A DNA stretch of 64,000 nucleotides from an uncultured Peptococcaceae bacterium (GTDB lineage: Bacteria; Bacillota; Peptococcia; Peptococcales; Peptococcaceae): positions 1 to 64,000 of the forward strand of contig CAMYDW010000002.1 of assembly GCA_947254645.1 (NCBI GenBank), written 5' to 3'. Below the pieces are notes generated by a model. The model saw only the letters and a list, made by a program, of their open reading frames with translations, ran no database searches and was not told where the DNA came from. Positions 17,175 to 27,536 of this stretch are shown here, piece by piece (position 1 is the first letter of the stretch; every line of letters begins with the position of its first letter). The translations under genes and the position numbers were made by a program.

Positions 17175-18296
17175 ATGATTTTAAAAGAAATAGAAGTCAA
17201 GGATTACCGCAATTATGAAGCCTTGTCTTTGGCCCTTTCACCGATGCTCAATGTGTTTCTTGGCAAAAATGGACAAGGCAAAACCAATCTCCTAGAAAGC
17301 ATCTACTATCTTTGCTACGGCAAAAATTTTCGTGGCAACAAGGATATAGAGCTGATTCGTTGGGGCAGTGCCTATTTTCGCCTGCATGGCATTTTTGAAA
17401 TAGAAGAAAGCCGCCGTCAGCATGATTTGGTGGTGTATTATGACAATCTGCATCGCAAAATGATGCAGCTCAATGGCGTCAAGTATCGCAGCTTCAAGGA
17501 AGTGCCTGAGCGTTTGGCAGCGGTGCTATTCACCCCTGATGATTTGGCGATTATCAAGGGCAGTCCCAGCAGTCGCCGTCAGTTTATTGACCGAGAATTG
17601 GAAGCGCTCTATGGGGATTATGATACCACCAGACGCAGCTATGACAGAGTGCTCTTACAGCGCAATGAACTACTCAAGGATATTCGTGCCAAAAGAGCGC
17701 CGATTGCGCAATTAGAGCCTTGGAATTTGCAGCTGATTCAATATGGCACAGAAATGATTGAGCGCCGCCTTTCTCTCTTGTCGGTGTTGGTGCCACAAGC
17801 ACGCAAGGTGCACGCCTTTGTCACCAAGGAAGACAAAAACTTCGATGTCACCTATCAATCGAGCATTGGCCCAGTGCTTTATAAAGACACCAAGACCCTG
17901 CAAGGACAATTCATGGCCCTTATCGAGGAGCATGAAGCCAGCGATATTTTAAAGGGTGCAACGAGTATTGGTCCTCATCGTGACGATTTGAATTTCTACA
18001 ACAATGCCATCAATCTACGCACCTATGGCTCCCAAGGCCAACAGCGCACGGCTATTTTGTCGATGAAAATGGCTGAAATCAGCTGCTTTGCCAATCATCT
18101 TGGCCAGCAGCCCCTACTGCTTTTGGACGATGTGATGAGTGAATTGGACCCTTTGCGGCAACAAGCCATCATGAATATTGTGGTAAACAAAAAAATTCAG
18201 ACGGTCATCTCTGGTACAAATTTAGATTTTAAATTCAATCATTTTGGTTATAACCCTGTTTTTTATATAAAAGAGGGACAAATCAGTAAAAAATAA
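17175..18296 (+). CDS. recF: DNA replication and repair ATPase RecF
   Basis: A 373-residue SMC-like ATPase loading RecA at gaps. Walker A GKNGQGKTNLLESIYYL at about 34-50, LFTPDDLAIIKGSPSSRRQFIDRE, the ABC signature TYGSQGQQRTAILSMK near 285 and Walker B LLLDDVMSELD near 316 are present. It directly follows dnaN; the S4-domain gene that many Bacillota carry between them is absent. Confidence 0.96.
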   Translation: MILKEIEVKDYRNYEALSLALSPMLNVFLGKNGQGKTNLLESIYYLCYGKNFRGNKDIELIRWGSAYFRLHGIFEIEESRRQHDLVVYYDNLHRKMMQLNGVKYRSFKEVPERLAAVLFTPDDLAIIKGSPSSRRQFIDRELEALYGDYDTTRRSYDRVLLQRNELLKDIRAKRAPIAQLEPWNLQLIQYGTEMIERRLSLLSVLVPQARKVHAFVTKEDKNFDVTYQSSIGPVLYKDTKTLQGQFMALIEEHEASDILKGATSIGPHRDDLNFYNNAINLRTYGSQGQQRTAILSMKMAEISCFANHLGQQPLLLLDDVMSELDPLRQQAIMNIVVNKKIQTVISGTNLDFKFNHFGYNPVFYIKEGQISKK

Positions 18297-18297
18297 A

Positions 18298-18332
18298 AAG
18301 AAGCCCATATTTGCTAAATATGGGCTTTTTTG
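18298..18332 (+). terminator. Terminator of dnaN-recF with gyrB promoter at its tail
   Basis: AAGCCCATATTT and AAATATGGGCTT (18301-18327), three-base loop, then six T. TATAAT at 18334-18339 overlaps the tail and is a good gyrB -10. Confidence 0.9.
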
Positions 18333-18442
18333 GTATAATAAATTATCGCTCTAAGAGGGCTTGATATGTTTATTCTGAGGATAGGTTGACTTTTTTGCAG
18401 AAAAGAAAAACCTATTTTTTTATTTTGAAGGGAGTTAAGACA

Positions 18443-20383
18443 TTGTCTAATACAACAGTTGAAAACCAGTATACTGGCGATCAGATACAGGTCTTAGAAG
18501 GTTTAGAAGCTGTTAGAAAGCGTCCTGGTATGTACATTGGTACCACAGACAGCGCTGGCTTACACCATCTGGTTAATGAAATTGTCGACAACAGTATTGA
18601 CGAAGCATTGGCTGGCTATGGGAAATTTATCGAAGTGGTGATTGAAAAGGATAATTCTATCACTGTCCGTGACCAAGGGCGTGGTATTCCTGTGGATATT
18701 CACCCAAAAATGCAGCGTCCAACAGTAGAAGTGGTTATGACGGTGCTCCATGCTGGTGGGAAATTCGGCGGTGGCGGCTACAAGGTTAGTGGCGGTCTAC
18801 ATGGCGTTGGGATGAGTGTGGTAAATGCCCTCTCTGAATCCATGTATGTGCAAGTGCGCCGTGATGGCAAAATTTATCAGCAACAATTTGCTTATGGAAA
18901 AATTATCACAGAATTGACTGTGATTGGTGAGTGCCCAATAGAAGAAACTGGGACCACTATCCACTTCTTGCCAGACCCACAAATCTTTAAAGAAGGCACG
19001 GTTTATGACTTTAATATTTTAGGGAAGCGCTTGAGTGAATTGTCTTTCCTTAATAAAGGCATTCAACTGACCCTAGAGGACAAGCGTGAAGGCTTGGAAA
19101 AAATCAAAAAATACCTCCATCCAAATGGCATCAGCGAATATGTGCCTTATTTGAATCGCTCTAAAAAACCAATCCACAAGGATGTGATTATTTTTGAAAG
19201 CGAAAAGGACAATGTGGTGGTGGATATTGCCATGCAATTCACCGATGCCTATAGCGAAAACATCTACAGCTACACCAACAACATTCACACCCACGAAGGT
19301 GGGACTCACGAATTTGGCTTTAAAACAGCTCTCACTCGTTGCATCAATGAATATGCACGCCGCTCTAATTTGTTGAAAGACAAAGACGACAACCTCACTG
19401 GGGAAGATATTCGTGAAGGCTTGACCTGTGTCATAAGTGTGAAGGTGCCTGAGCCTCAATTCGAGGGGCAAACCAAAACCAAGCTTGGGAACAGCGAGGT
19501 GCGTGGGATTGTCGATACCTTGACTGGTGAAGCGGTGTCTACCTATTTAGAGGAGCACCCAACAGAAGCTAAGCGCATCATCGACAAATCCATCAAGGCA
19601 GCCCGTGCACGTGAAGCGGCTCGTAAGGCACGTGAAATGACACGCCGCAAAAATGCGCTTGAATCCACAACTCTACCAGGGAAGCTGGCCGATTGCTCTG
19701 TGAGCGATCCTAGCTTTTCTGAGCTCTTTATTGTCGAAGGGAACTCCGCAGGGGGCTCTGCTATTGATGGGCGTGACCGCCGTTATCAAGCGATTTTACC
19801 TTTGCGTGGGAAAATTTTAAATGTTGAAAAAGCACGTCTTGACCGCATTTTAGGGAGCGAAGAAATCCGCAACCTCATCACTGCCATTGGTACTGGTGTT
19901 GGTGACCAATTCAATGTGGAAAAAGCCCGCTATCATAAAATCATCATCATGACAGACGCCGATGTCGATGGGGCGCATATCCGTACCCTTTTATTGACAC
20001 TTTTCTATCGTTATATGCAGCCATTGATTGAAGCAGGCTATGTGTATATCGCTCAACCACCCCTTTACTCTATTAAAAAAGGGAAAAAGAAAACCTATCT
20101 TTATGACGACAATGCTTTGAGAGAATACCTCCAAGAAGAAGGCGGCAACGCTGACCTTGAGCAGGTGAAGGGTATTCAGCGTTATAAAGGGCTTGGGGAA
20201 ATGAACCCAGAGGAATTGTGGGAAACCACCATGAACAACGAAAACCGTATTTTGCTCAAGGTATCTTTGGAAGATGCCATTGAAGCCGATGACGTGTTTT
20301 CTATTCTCATGGGGGAACGTGTCGAACCACGCCGTGAATTTATCACGACCAATGCACGTTATGTGAAAAATCTTGATATTTAG
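18443..20383 (+). CDS. gyrB: DNA gyrase subunit B
   Basis: A 646-residue GyrB. GHKL ATPase motifs NEIVDNSIDEALAGYG, DQGRGIPVDIHP and GGLHGVGMSVVNALS (about 40-125), transducer to about 390, TOPRIM with IVEGNSAGGSA and DADVDGAHI (about 430-510), and C-terminal RYKGLGEMNPEELWETT. With GyrA it negatively supercoils DNA. A longer frame opens at 18386, but TTG at 18443 has GGGAG eight bases before it and gives the normal N-terminus. gyrA follows after ten bases. Confidence 0.97.
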   Translation: MSNTTVENQYTGDQIQVLEGLEAVRKRPGMYIGTTDSAGLHHLVNEIVDNSIDEALAGYGKFIEVVIEKDNSITVRDQGRGIPVDIHPKMQRPTVEVVMTVLHAGGKFGGGGYKVSGGLHGVGMSVVNALSESMYVQVRRDGKIYQQQFAYGKIITELTVIGECPIEETGTTIHFLPDPQIFKEGTVYDFNILGKRLSELSFLNKGIQLTLEDKREGLEKIKKYLHPNGISEYVPYLNRSKKPIHKDVIIFESEKDNVVVDIAMQFTDAYSENIYSYTNNIHTHEGGTHEFGFKTALTRCINEYARRSNLLKDKDDNLTGEDIREGLTCVISVKVPEPQFEGQTKTKLGNSEVRGIVDTLTGEAVSTYLEEHPTEAKRIIDKSIKAARAREAARKAREMTRRKNALESTTLPGKLADCSVSDPSFSELFIVEGNSAGGSAIDGRDRRYQAILPLRGKILNVEKARLDRILGSEEIRNLITAIGTGVGDQFNVEKARYHKIIIMTDADVDGAHIRTLLLTLFYRYMQPLIEAGYVYIAQPPLYSIKKGKKKTYLYDDNALREYLQEEGGNADLEQVKGIQRYKGLGEMNPEELWETTMNNENRILLKVSLEDAIEADDVFSILMGERVEPRREFITTNARYVKNLDI

Positions 20384-20393
20384 GAGGTAAACG

Positions 20394-22826
20394 ATGGATA
20401 GTTATACACACGGTAATATAGAGAATGTCAACATCGTTGAGGAAATGAAAACCTCCTTTATTGAATATTCTATGAGTGTTATTACCTCACGTGCTCTACC
20501 AGATGTGCGTGATGGATTGAAGCCTGTTCACCGTCGTATTTTATACTCTATGTATAAAACCAATATGACACCAACCAATCCACATAAAAAATCTGCCCAC
20601 ATTGTCGGGAATGTGTTGGCAAACTATCACCCTCATGGGGATAGTGCCGTTTATGATGCCATGGTTCGTTTGGCTCAGCCTTTCTCAATGCGCTATGTCC
20701 TTGTCGATGGGCAAGGGAACTTCGGGAACATTGACGGCTATCAAGCTGCAGCTCAACGTTACACCGAAGCACGTATGACACGCTTGGCTCAAGAAATGCT
20801 GCGTGACATCGAAAAAGAAACAGTGGATTATACCCCAACCTATGACGAATCCAGTGAAGAACCAGTGGTCTTGCCATCCCGTTATCCAAACCTTTTGGTC
20901 AACGGCTCTAGTGGGATTGCTGTTGGGATGGCGACCAATATGGCGCCACACAATTTGCGTGACATCACCAAGGCTGTGGTGGCAATGATTGAGGACCCTG
21001 CCGTTGATGATGAAGCCCTTGCCAATATTGTCAGAGCGCCAGATTTCCCAACAGGGGGAATCATCATGGGGCTCAAAGGGGCGAGAGATGCCTACCTGAC
21101 TGGTCGTGGGGCAGTGACTGTACGTGCACGCACCAGTGTGGAAAAAATGGCCAATGGCAAAAGCCGCATCATTGTCACTGAAATTCCATATCAGGTCAAC
21201 AAGGCACGCTTGGTTGAAAAAATTGCCGACCTCACCAAGGAAAAAGTCATTGATGGCATCACTGCCTTGCGTGACGAATCCAACCGTGAAGGGATTCGTA
21301 TCGTGGTGGAATTGCGCCGTGATGTGAACCCTCAAGTGGTGATGAACCAGCTTTATAAGCACACATCTTTGCAAGACAATTTCAATATCATCAATCTGGC
21401 CTTGGTGGATGGGGTACCAAAGGTATTGACCCTGCGTCAAATGATTGCCCACTACCTCGACCATCAAGAAAATGTCATTGTGCGCCGTACCGAGTACGAT
21501 TTGCGCAAGGCAGAAGAACGTGCCCACATTGTCGAAGGCTTGAAAATCGCCGTTGACAACATTGACGAGGTCATTCGTATCATTCGTGCCTCCTACAACG
21601 ATGCCGAATCCAAAGAACGCTTAGGCGACCGCTTTGGCATGAGCGACCGTCAAGCCCAAGCCGTGATTGAGATGCAATTGCGCCGCTTACAAGGCTTGAA
21701 TAGAGAAAAATTAGAAGCAGAATTGGCAGAGTTGTTGGCAAAAATTGCTGAATACAAAGCCATTTTGGCAGATCATAACAAGGTCATGGAAATTATTCGT
21801 GAAGAGCTTGTTGCCATTGCCGAAAAATATGGCGATGACCGTTTGAGCGAAATCAGCTTCTCTAGCGACGATATTGATATCGAAGACTTGATTGCTGAAG
21901 AAGATGTGGTGATTACCATCAGCCATGCTGGCTACATCAAGCGGATGCCGATGGATGCCTACCGCAACCAAAAACGTGGCGGACGTGGGGTCAATGCGAC
22001 AAAGATGAAGAGTGAAGATTTCATTGAAAACATCTTTATTGCCACCACCCATCACTATATCCACTTCTTTACCAATAAAGGGCGCTTATTGAAGCTTAAG
22101 AGCTACGAAATTCCAGAAAGCACCAAGGCCGGCAAAGGCACTGCCATGATCAATCTTTTGAAGCTTGAAAACAACGAAAAGGTCACCACCGTGTTGCCAC
22201 TTCGTGAGTACGATGAGGAAATGTTCCTCACCTGTGCCACTGCCCAAGGGATGATTAAAAAGACCAGCCTCAGTGAGTACAACACCAACCGCAAAGACGG
22301 CATTCGTGCCATCAATCTCCGCGATAACGATGAATTGATCAACGTCCACTTGACCAGTGGCGATGATGAAATCATCTTGGTGACCCAACGTGGCCATGCG
22401 ATTCGCTTTGCTGAAAGGGATGTCCGTGCCACTGGCCGTACCACTGCTGGTGTACGTGCGATTAGCCTGGGTGATGAGGACAAGGTGATTGGCATGGATG
22501 TCATCAAGGAAAACAGCGAGCTTCTCGTTGTCACTGAAAATGGCTTTGGGAAACGTACCAGCCTCGAGGAATACCACAAGCAAGCCCGTGGCGGCAAAGG
22601 GGTATTCACCTTGAAGCGCAACGACAAGACAGGCTTTATCGCTGCTGCCCTCGTGGTGCGCAGTGGCGAAGAAATCATGGTGATTAGCCGTGAAGGCACC
22701 CTCATCCGAATGTCTGTCAATGACATTAATGTCCTCGGTCGTGCCACCCAAGGGGTGAAAATCATGAAGCTGGATGACAATGACGGTGTCATTGCCACTG
22801 CACGCTTTGTAGACGAAGAAAATTAA
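20394..22826 (+). CDS. gyrA: DNA gyrase subunit A
   Basis: An 810-residue GyrA. The breakage-reunion domain has HPHGDSAVYDAMVRLAQPFSM in the quinolone-determining region and catalytic Tyr in AAQRYTEARM; Ser is conserved at the GDSAVY position and no resistance-type change is evident. Coiled coil about 370-460. The C-terminal beta-pinwheel (about 500-810) contains the GyrA box QKRGGRGVNA, which distinguishes it from ParC. Confidence 0.97.
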   Translation: MDSYTHGNIENVNIVEEMKTSFIEYSMSVITSRALPDVRDGLKPVHRRILYSMYKTNMTPTNPHKKSAHIVGNVLANYHPHGDSAVYDAMVRLAQPFSMRYVLVDGQGNFGNIDGYQAAAQRYTEARMTRLAQEMLRDIEKETVDYTPTYDESSEEPVVLPSRYPNLLVNGSSGIAVGMATNMAPHNLRDITKAVVAMIEDPAVDDEALANIVRAPDFPTGGIIMGLKGARDAYLTGRGAVTVRARTSVEKMANGKSRIIVTEIPYQVNKARLVEKIADLTKEKVIDGITALRDESNREGIRIVVELRRDVNPQVVMNQLYKHTSLQDNFNIINLALVDGVPKVLTLRQMIAHYLDHQENVIVRRTEYDLRKAEERAHIVEGLKIAVDNIDEVIRIIRASYNDAESKERLGDRFGMSDRQAQAVIEMQLRRLQGLNREKLEAELAELLAKIAEYKAILADHNKVMEIIREELVAIAEKYGDDRLSEISFSSDDIDIEDLIAEEDVVITISHAGYIKRMPMDAYRNQKRGGRGVNATKMKSEDFIENIFIATTHHYIHFFTNKGRLLKLKSYEIPESTKAGKGTAMINLLKLENNEKVTTVLPLREYDEEMFLTCATAQGMIKKTSLSEYNTNRKDGIRAINLRDNDELINVHLTSGDDEIILVTQRGHAIRFAERDVRATGRTTAGVRAISLGDEDKVIGMDVIKENSELLVVTENGFGKRTSLEEYHKQARGGKGVFTLKRNDKTGFIAAALVVRSGEEIMVISREGTLIRMSVNDINVLGRATQGVKIMKLDDNDGVIATARFVDEEN

Positions 22827-22863
22827 AAATCTATAAGAAAAATTTGTCGTATTTTTCATAAAA

Positions 22864-22906
22864 GCAACCTCTTACCTATTTACTCAGTAGGTAAGAGGTT
22901 TTATAA
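22864..22906 (+). terminator. Terminator of gyrBA
   Basis: Arms AACCTCTTACCT (22866-22877) and AGGTAAGAGGTT (22889-22900) with a weak T tail. Confidence 0.8.
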
Positions 22907-23031
22907 TGTATTTAACTAATCAATGATATTTTTGAATTGATATAATTGACCCTAGATTATTCACTATAGTTGTGGTAATCTTTAGTAAGAATAAACCATT
23001 TGTTTAATTTATTTTATGAGGTGTAAAGGAT

Positions 23032-23367
23032 ATGTCTATAGGGAAACGCTTGGAAGAATTGATTAATTATCGCAATACGAACGTGAATAAGGTTGCAAAA
23101 GCTGCAGGTCTTAGTCCGCAAACTATTTACGGTATTATCAAACGTGACAATACCAAGGTGGACATCAACATCTTGTTGGCCCTTGCAAAGGAACTCAATG
23201 TCACACTAGACTTCTTCTCTGGTGGGACCGTGAATGAAGAAGGCTTAGACATTGAAACCTTCTTGAGTAAGTACCGTCTGCTCGATAAGCATGGCCGTTT
23301 TATCGTGCAATCTCTGATTGATTTAGAATTAGAGCGTATGAAACTTGAAGGTAAAGAAGAATTATAA
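23032..23367 (+). CDS. XRE-family transcriptional regulator
   Basis: A 111-residue protein with an N-terminal helix-turn-helix (residues 4-60; NVNKVAKAAGLSPQTIYGII, then ILLALAKELNVTLDFF) and a C-terminal acidic helical tail (GLDIETFLSKYRLLDKHG...) typical of Bacillota XRE proteins. It stands alone with its own promoter region and terminator between gyrA and mnmE. Target genes unknown. Confidence 0.85.
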   Translation: MSIGKRLEELINYRNTNVNKVAKAAGLSPQTIYGIIKRDNTKVDINILLALAKELNVTLDFFSGGTVNEEGLDIETFLSKYRLLDKHGRFIVQSLIDLELERMKLEGKEEL

Positions 23368-23369
23368 TC

Positions 23370-23407
23370 AGAATCCCTTTGCTTTGATGCAAAGGGATTT
23401 TCTTTTT
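23370..23407 (+). terminator. Terminator of the XRE gene
   Basis: Arms AATCCCTTTGC (23372-23382) and GCAAAGGGATT (23389-23399) followed by TTCTTTTTT. Confidence 0.88.
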
Positions 23408-23465
23408 TGAAGAAAAGACCTAGATATGGTACACTATCAAAAGATTATGAAGGAGGCGTATACCA

Positions 23466-24830
23466 ATGCAACTGATTGATACCATTGCTGCTATTTTAAC
23501 AGCACCAGGAAGAAGTGCCGTTGGCATTATTCGATTGTCTGGCGCCCAAGCACTAGAAATCGCTTGCCAATGCTATGATGGCAAAGCTTCCTTGAAGGAT
23601 GCGCCCACTCATACCATTCATTATGGCTGGGTCAAGGACCCTATTCGTGACACACGCATTGACGAAGCCCTCTTTTTGGTGATGCGTGACCCCCATAGCT
23701 ACACCGGGGAAGATGTGGTTGAAATCCAATGCCACGGTGGCAATGTGGCGATTCAAGAAATTTTTCGGGTGTTGATGACCCTCGGGGTGCGCCCTGCCGA
23801 AGAAGGGGAATTTACCAAGCGTGCCTTTATGAATGGCAAGCTAGACTTTACCCGTGCCGAAGCCATCATGGACATTGTAGATGCCAAAAGCAGCAGCGCC
23901 CTACAAATCGCTGTTGACCAAAAGGCAGGGAGCTTAGAAAATACTGTCCACGACTTGCGTGAAGCTGTTTTGGAATTGATTGCCTTTATTCAAGCCGACT
24001 TAGATTATCCAGAGGATGACATTGAACGCTTGAATGATGAAGAAATGCTTAGCCGTGTGGCAAAGATGCAGGACACCTTGACCACCCTTATCAATTCTGG
24101 CAATCGTGGCAGATTGTATAAGGATGGCTTAAAAATGGTCATCGCTGGCAAGCCAAATGTTGGCAAGTCCAGCCTGCTCAACGCCCTCCTTGGCCGTGAA
24201 CGTGCCATCGTTACCGATATTGCTGGCACCACCCGTGATGTGGTGGCAGAGCATTTGACCATCAAAGGCATTCCCATTGAAATTTTAGACACCGCTGGCA
24301 TTCGTGAAACAGGCGACAAAATCGAGGCCATTGGCGTAGAGCGTGCCAAGGATGCCAGTCAAGAAGCGGATTTGATTCTCTATGTGGTCGATGCCACCAG
24401 AGGCTTAGACGATGAAGACAAGGTCTTTTTGAAGGATGTGGCCACCAAACCCCTCCTTTTTGTCGTCAATAAAAAGGACTTGAATCAGGGCTATCAGCTC
24501 CCAGAGGAGATTCTTGCGCCATCGGTGGCGATTTCTGCCAAGGCGCAAGAAGGCATTGATGCCCTTGAAGAAGCCATTTATGAATATGTGATGAAAGACA
24601 TTGATACCAATAGCACCATTCTTGTCAACAATGTGCGTCACTTGGCCTTGTTGGAGCAATCCCAAAGCCTTTTGACCTCCTTTAAGGAAGGGGTCGAGAT
24701 GATGATGAGCAAGGACATTTTGGTGATTGATTTACAAAACACTTGGGAAAATCTTGGTTTGATTACTGGTGAAAGTGCAGCAGATGACTTGATTCAAACC
24801 ATCTTTTCTAAATTCTGTTTAGGAAAATAG
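23466..24830 (+). CDS. mnmE: tRNA modification GTPase MnmE
   Basis: A 454-residue GTPase that, with MnmG, installs 5-carboxymethylaminomethyl on wobble uridine 34. N-terminal folate-binding domain (1-120; TIAAILTAPGRSAVGIIRLSG), helical domain, and G domain with GKPNVGKSSLLNALL near 223, DIAGTTRD, DTAGIRETGDKIE and NKKD; it ends with the catalytic Cys in FCLGK. ATG at 23466 follows GGAGG. Confidence 0.97.
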   Translation: MQLIDTIAAILTAPGRSAVGIIRLSGAQALEIACQCYDGKASLKDAPTHTIHYGWVKDPIRDTRIDEALFLVMRDPHSYTGEDVVEIQCHGGNVAIQEIFRVLMTLGVRPAEEGEFTKRAFMNGKLDFTRAEAIMDIVDAKSSSALQIAVDQKAGSLENTVHDLREAVLELIAFIQADLDYPEDDIERLNDEEMLSRVAKMQDTLTTLINSGNRGRLYKDGLKMVIAGKPNVGKSSLLNALLGRERAIVTDIAGTTRDVVAEHLTIKGIPIEILDTAGIRETGDKIEAIGVERAKDASQEADLILYVVDATRGLDDEDKVFLKDVATKPLLFVVNKKDLNQGYQLPEEILAPSVAISAKAQEGIDALEEAIYEYVMKDIDTNSTILVNNVRHLALLEQSQSLLTSFKEGVEMMMSKDILVIDLQNTWENLGLITGESAADDLIQTIFSKFCLGK

Positions 24831-24839
24831 GAGCATTTT

Positions 24840-26735
24840 ATGGAAGTATATTATTATGAAAAAGAATATGATGTCATTGTTGTAGGTGGTGGCCATGCAG
24901 GCTGTGAAGCTGCCCTCACTGCTGCACGTCTTGGCCATGAAACATTGCTTTGCACCATCAGCATGGAGCATATCGCCCTCCTCCCTTGCAACCCCTCTAT
25001 TGGTGGCCCTGCAAAGGCCCATTTGGTGCGTGAAATAGATGCCCTCGGTGGGGCCATGGGCGAAGTCGCCGATGCTGCAACCATTCAGATGCGTGTCCTC
25101 AATACCGCCAAAGGCCCTGCAGTGCATTCCTTGCGTGCCCAGATGGACAAAGACCTCTATCATCGCACAATGACAGCGCGCATTGAGCATACCGACCACC
25201 TCACCATCAAGCAATTCATCGCTGAAAATCTCTTGCTAGATGGCGATACTGTTTGCGGCGTTGTCGACCAGCTTGGCATTGGCTATCGTGGGAAGAAGGT
25301 TATTCTTTGCACCGGTACCTATCTCAAAAGCTGTATCCATATCGGCGAATACACCGAATACTGTGGCCCACAAGGACAAATGGCAGCCAACAAGCTTTCT
25401 AGCTGCCTAGAGGATACCCTGGGCTTACATGTGATGCGCTTTAAAACAGGCACGCCGCCTCGTGTCGATGCACGCAGTGTGGATTTTTCAAAAATGAGCC
25501 TACAGCCAAGTGACGCAAACGAACGTACGTTTTCTTTTTGGACGACTCCAGACAATGGCCTCCCTCGTGTGGCTTGTCATTTGACCTATTCCAACGAAGA
25601 TACCCACACCATTATTCGCAACAACCTGTTGCGTTCGCCAATGTACAGTGGCTTAATCAAAGCCAGCTCCCCACGCTACTGCCCATCCATCGAGGATAAG
25701 GTGGTGCGCTTTAGCGATAAGAGCCGTCACCAAATTTTTGTGGAGCCAGAAGGCCTGCAAACCACCGAGCTGTATGTGCAAGGCTTCTCCTCTAGCCTGC
25801 CAATGGACGTACAGCTACAAATGATTAAGACGATTCCAGGCTTGGAGCATGTGGAAATCATTCGCCCTGCCTATGCCATCGAGTATGACATGGTCGACCC
25901 AAAGGAATTGCATTTGACCTTGGAAACCAAGAAAATACATGGCCTTTATTGTGCAGGACAAATCAACGGCTCCTCAGGCTATGAGGAAGCTGCTGCCCAA
26001 GGCCTCATGGCAGGAATCAATGCCGTGTTGAGCCTTGAAAATCGCCCACCTTTTATTCTCAAGCGTCACGAAGCCTATATTGGCGTTCTGATTGACGATT
26101 TGATTACCAAGGGCACCAATGAGCCTTATCGTATGCTGACCTCTCGCTGCGAATATCGCTTGCTCTTGCGTGAGGACAACGCCGACTTGCGCTTATGCGA
26201 TTATGGCCACATGATTGGCCTCCTTAGTGACGAAAAATATGAGCGTTTTATTAAGCGCCGTGATGCCATTCACAGGGAAATCGACCGTCTCAAAACCATC
26301 ACTGCCTCCAATACCAATGAAGCCGTGCAAGCCCTTCTGGTGGAAAAAGGCACCGAAGCCCTCAAACAAGGGATTCCAGCCAGCGATTTGTTGAAGCGTC
26401 CACAGGTGTCCTATCAAGACCTCATTCGCCTTGGCTTTGGGGAGGAGAGCCTTTCTAGTGATGTCCAAGAAGAAGTGGAAATCATGGTGAAGTATGCAGG
26501 CTATATTGACAAGCAATTACAGCAGGTGCATCGCTTGGAAAAATTGGAAACCCGCCAATTACCAACAGATGTGGTGTATGGCGATATCAAGGGCTTGCGC
26601 TTAGAGGCCGCTCAAAAGCTTGAAGAAATTCGCCCAGCAACCATTGGCCAAGCAAGCCGTATTTCTGGTGTCAATCCTGCAGATGTGGCAGTATTGATTA
26701 TCTATATGGAGCAATTACGGAGAAATCAAGGATGA
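24840..26735 (+). CDS. mnmG: tRNA uridine-5-carboxymethylaminomethyl synthesis protein MnmG
   Basis: A 631-residue FAD protein, MnmE's partner. VIVVGGGHAGCEAALTAARLGH binds FAD; PCNPSIGGPAKAHLVREIDALGG, TGTYLKSCIHIG and the C-terminal helical domain with GVNPADVAVLIIYMEQ are typical. It starts ten bases after mnmE and overlaps rsmG by four bases. Confidence 0.97.
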   Translation: MEVYYYEKEYDVIVVGGGHAGCEAALTAARLGHETLLCTISMEHIALLPCNPSIGGPAKAHLVREIDALGGAMGEVADAATIQMRVLNTAKGPAVHSLRAQMDKDLYHRTMTARIEHTDHLTIKQFIAENLLLDGDTVCGVVDQLGIGYRGKKVILCTGTYLKSCIHIGEYTEYCGPQGQMAANKLSSCLEDTLGLHVMRFKTGTPPRVDARSVDFSKMSLQPSDANERTFSFWTTPDNGLPRVACHLTYSNEDTHTIIRNNLLRSPMYSGLIKASSPRYCPSIEDKVVRFSDKSRHQIFVEPEGLQTTELYVQGFSSSLPMDVQLQMIKTIPGLEHVEIIRPAYAIEYDMVDPKELHLTLETKKIHGLYCAGQINGSSGYEEAAAQGLMAGINAVLSLENRPPFILKRHEAYIGVLIDDLITKGTNEPYRMLTSRCEYRLLLREDNADLRLCDYGHMIGLLSDEKYERFIKRRDAIHREIDRLKTITASNTNEAVQALLVEKGTEALKQGIPASDLLKRPQVSYQDLIRLGFGEESLSSDVQEEVEIMVKYAGYIDKQLQQVHRLEKLETRQLPTDVVYGDIKGLRLEAAQKLEEIRPATIGQASRISGVNPADVAVLIIYMEQLRRNQG

Positions 26736-27448
26736 AGGAGTGCAGAGCCCTCATTGAGGAAGCATTAAAAACACGTTTTTCTCTCACCGATGCCCAATGT
26801 GACCAACTGGCACGCTACCATGACCTTCTCCTTGATTGGAACACTCGCATGAACCTCACTGCCATCACCGATACCCCAGCAGTGGTAGAGAAGCATTTTC
26901 TCGACAGCCTGCTCCTATTGGAAGATGTCGAGCTGCAGCCAAGAGACACCCTGCTCGATGTAGGCACTGGCGCAGGCTTCCCTGGCTTGGTACTGGCCAT
27001 TGCTCGCCCAGACATTCAAGTGGATTTGTTGGATTCCCTCGCCAAGCGTATTCGCTTTCTTGAGGAAGTGGTAGGGCAGCTTGGTTTAGACAATGTGGCT
27101 TGCTTCCATGACCGAGCAGAGCTCTTTGCCAAGGACAAAAGCCGCCGAGATGCCTACGATTGGGTGTGCGCACGTGCAGTGGCACGCTTACCCCTTTTGT
27201 CAGAGTATTGCTTGCCTTTTGTAAAGGTGGGTGGCTTCTTCATCGCCTGCAAGGGTCCAGACGGCGAAAAGGAAGTCCACGAGGCAGAAAAAGCCCTCAA
27301 GACCTTGGTCTCTCGCTTTGAGAAAACCTTTTACCACCATCTGCCATCTGGCGAAAGCAGACACATCCTATTGATTAAAAAACTGCAGCCTACCCCAAAA
27401 AAATTCCCACGTCAAGCTGGGATGGCTGCAAAGAAACCAATTATATAA
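26732..27448 (+). CDS. rsmG: 16S rRNA (guanine527-N7)-methyltransferase RsmG
   Basis: A 238-residue class I methyltransferase acting on the 530 loop. NLTAITDTPAVVEKHFLDSLLLL and AdoMet motif DVGTGAGFPGLVLAIARP (about 72-90) are diagnostic. It is translationally coupled to mnmG (ATGA overlap) and ends the mnmE-mnmG-rsmG operon. Confidence 0.96.
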   Translation: MKECRALIEEALKTRFSLTDAQCDQLARYHDLLLDWNTRMNLTAITDTPAVVEKHFLDSLLLLEDVELQPRDTLLDVGTGAGFPGLVLAIARPDIQVDLLDSLAKRIRFLEEVVGQLGLDNVACFHDRAELFAKDKSRRDAYDWVCARAVARLPLLSEYCLPFVKVGGFFIACKGPDGEKEVHEAEKALKTLVSRFEKTFYHHLPSGESRHILLIKKLQPTPKKFPRQAGMAAKKPII

Positions 27449-27492
27449 TCAATAATTATTCATATAAATAATAAAATACTATATAGATTATA

Positions 27493-27532
27493 ATAACAGT
27501 CTTTTTTGTCGATAAGAAAGGCTGTTTTTTTA
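27493..27532 (+). terminator. Terminator of mnmE-mnmG-rsmG
   Basis: AACAGtCTTT and AAAGgCTGTT arms (27495-27526) followed by seven T, just before the first parS. Confidence 0.8.
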
Positions 27533-27536
27533 TGAA

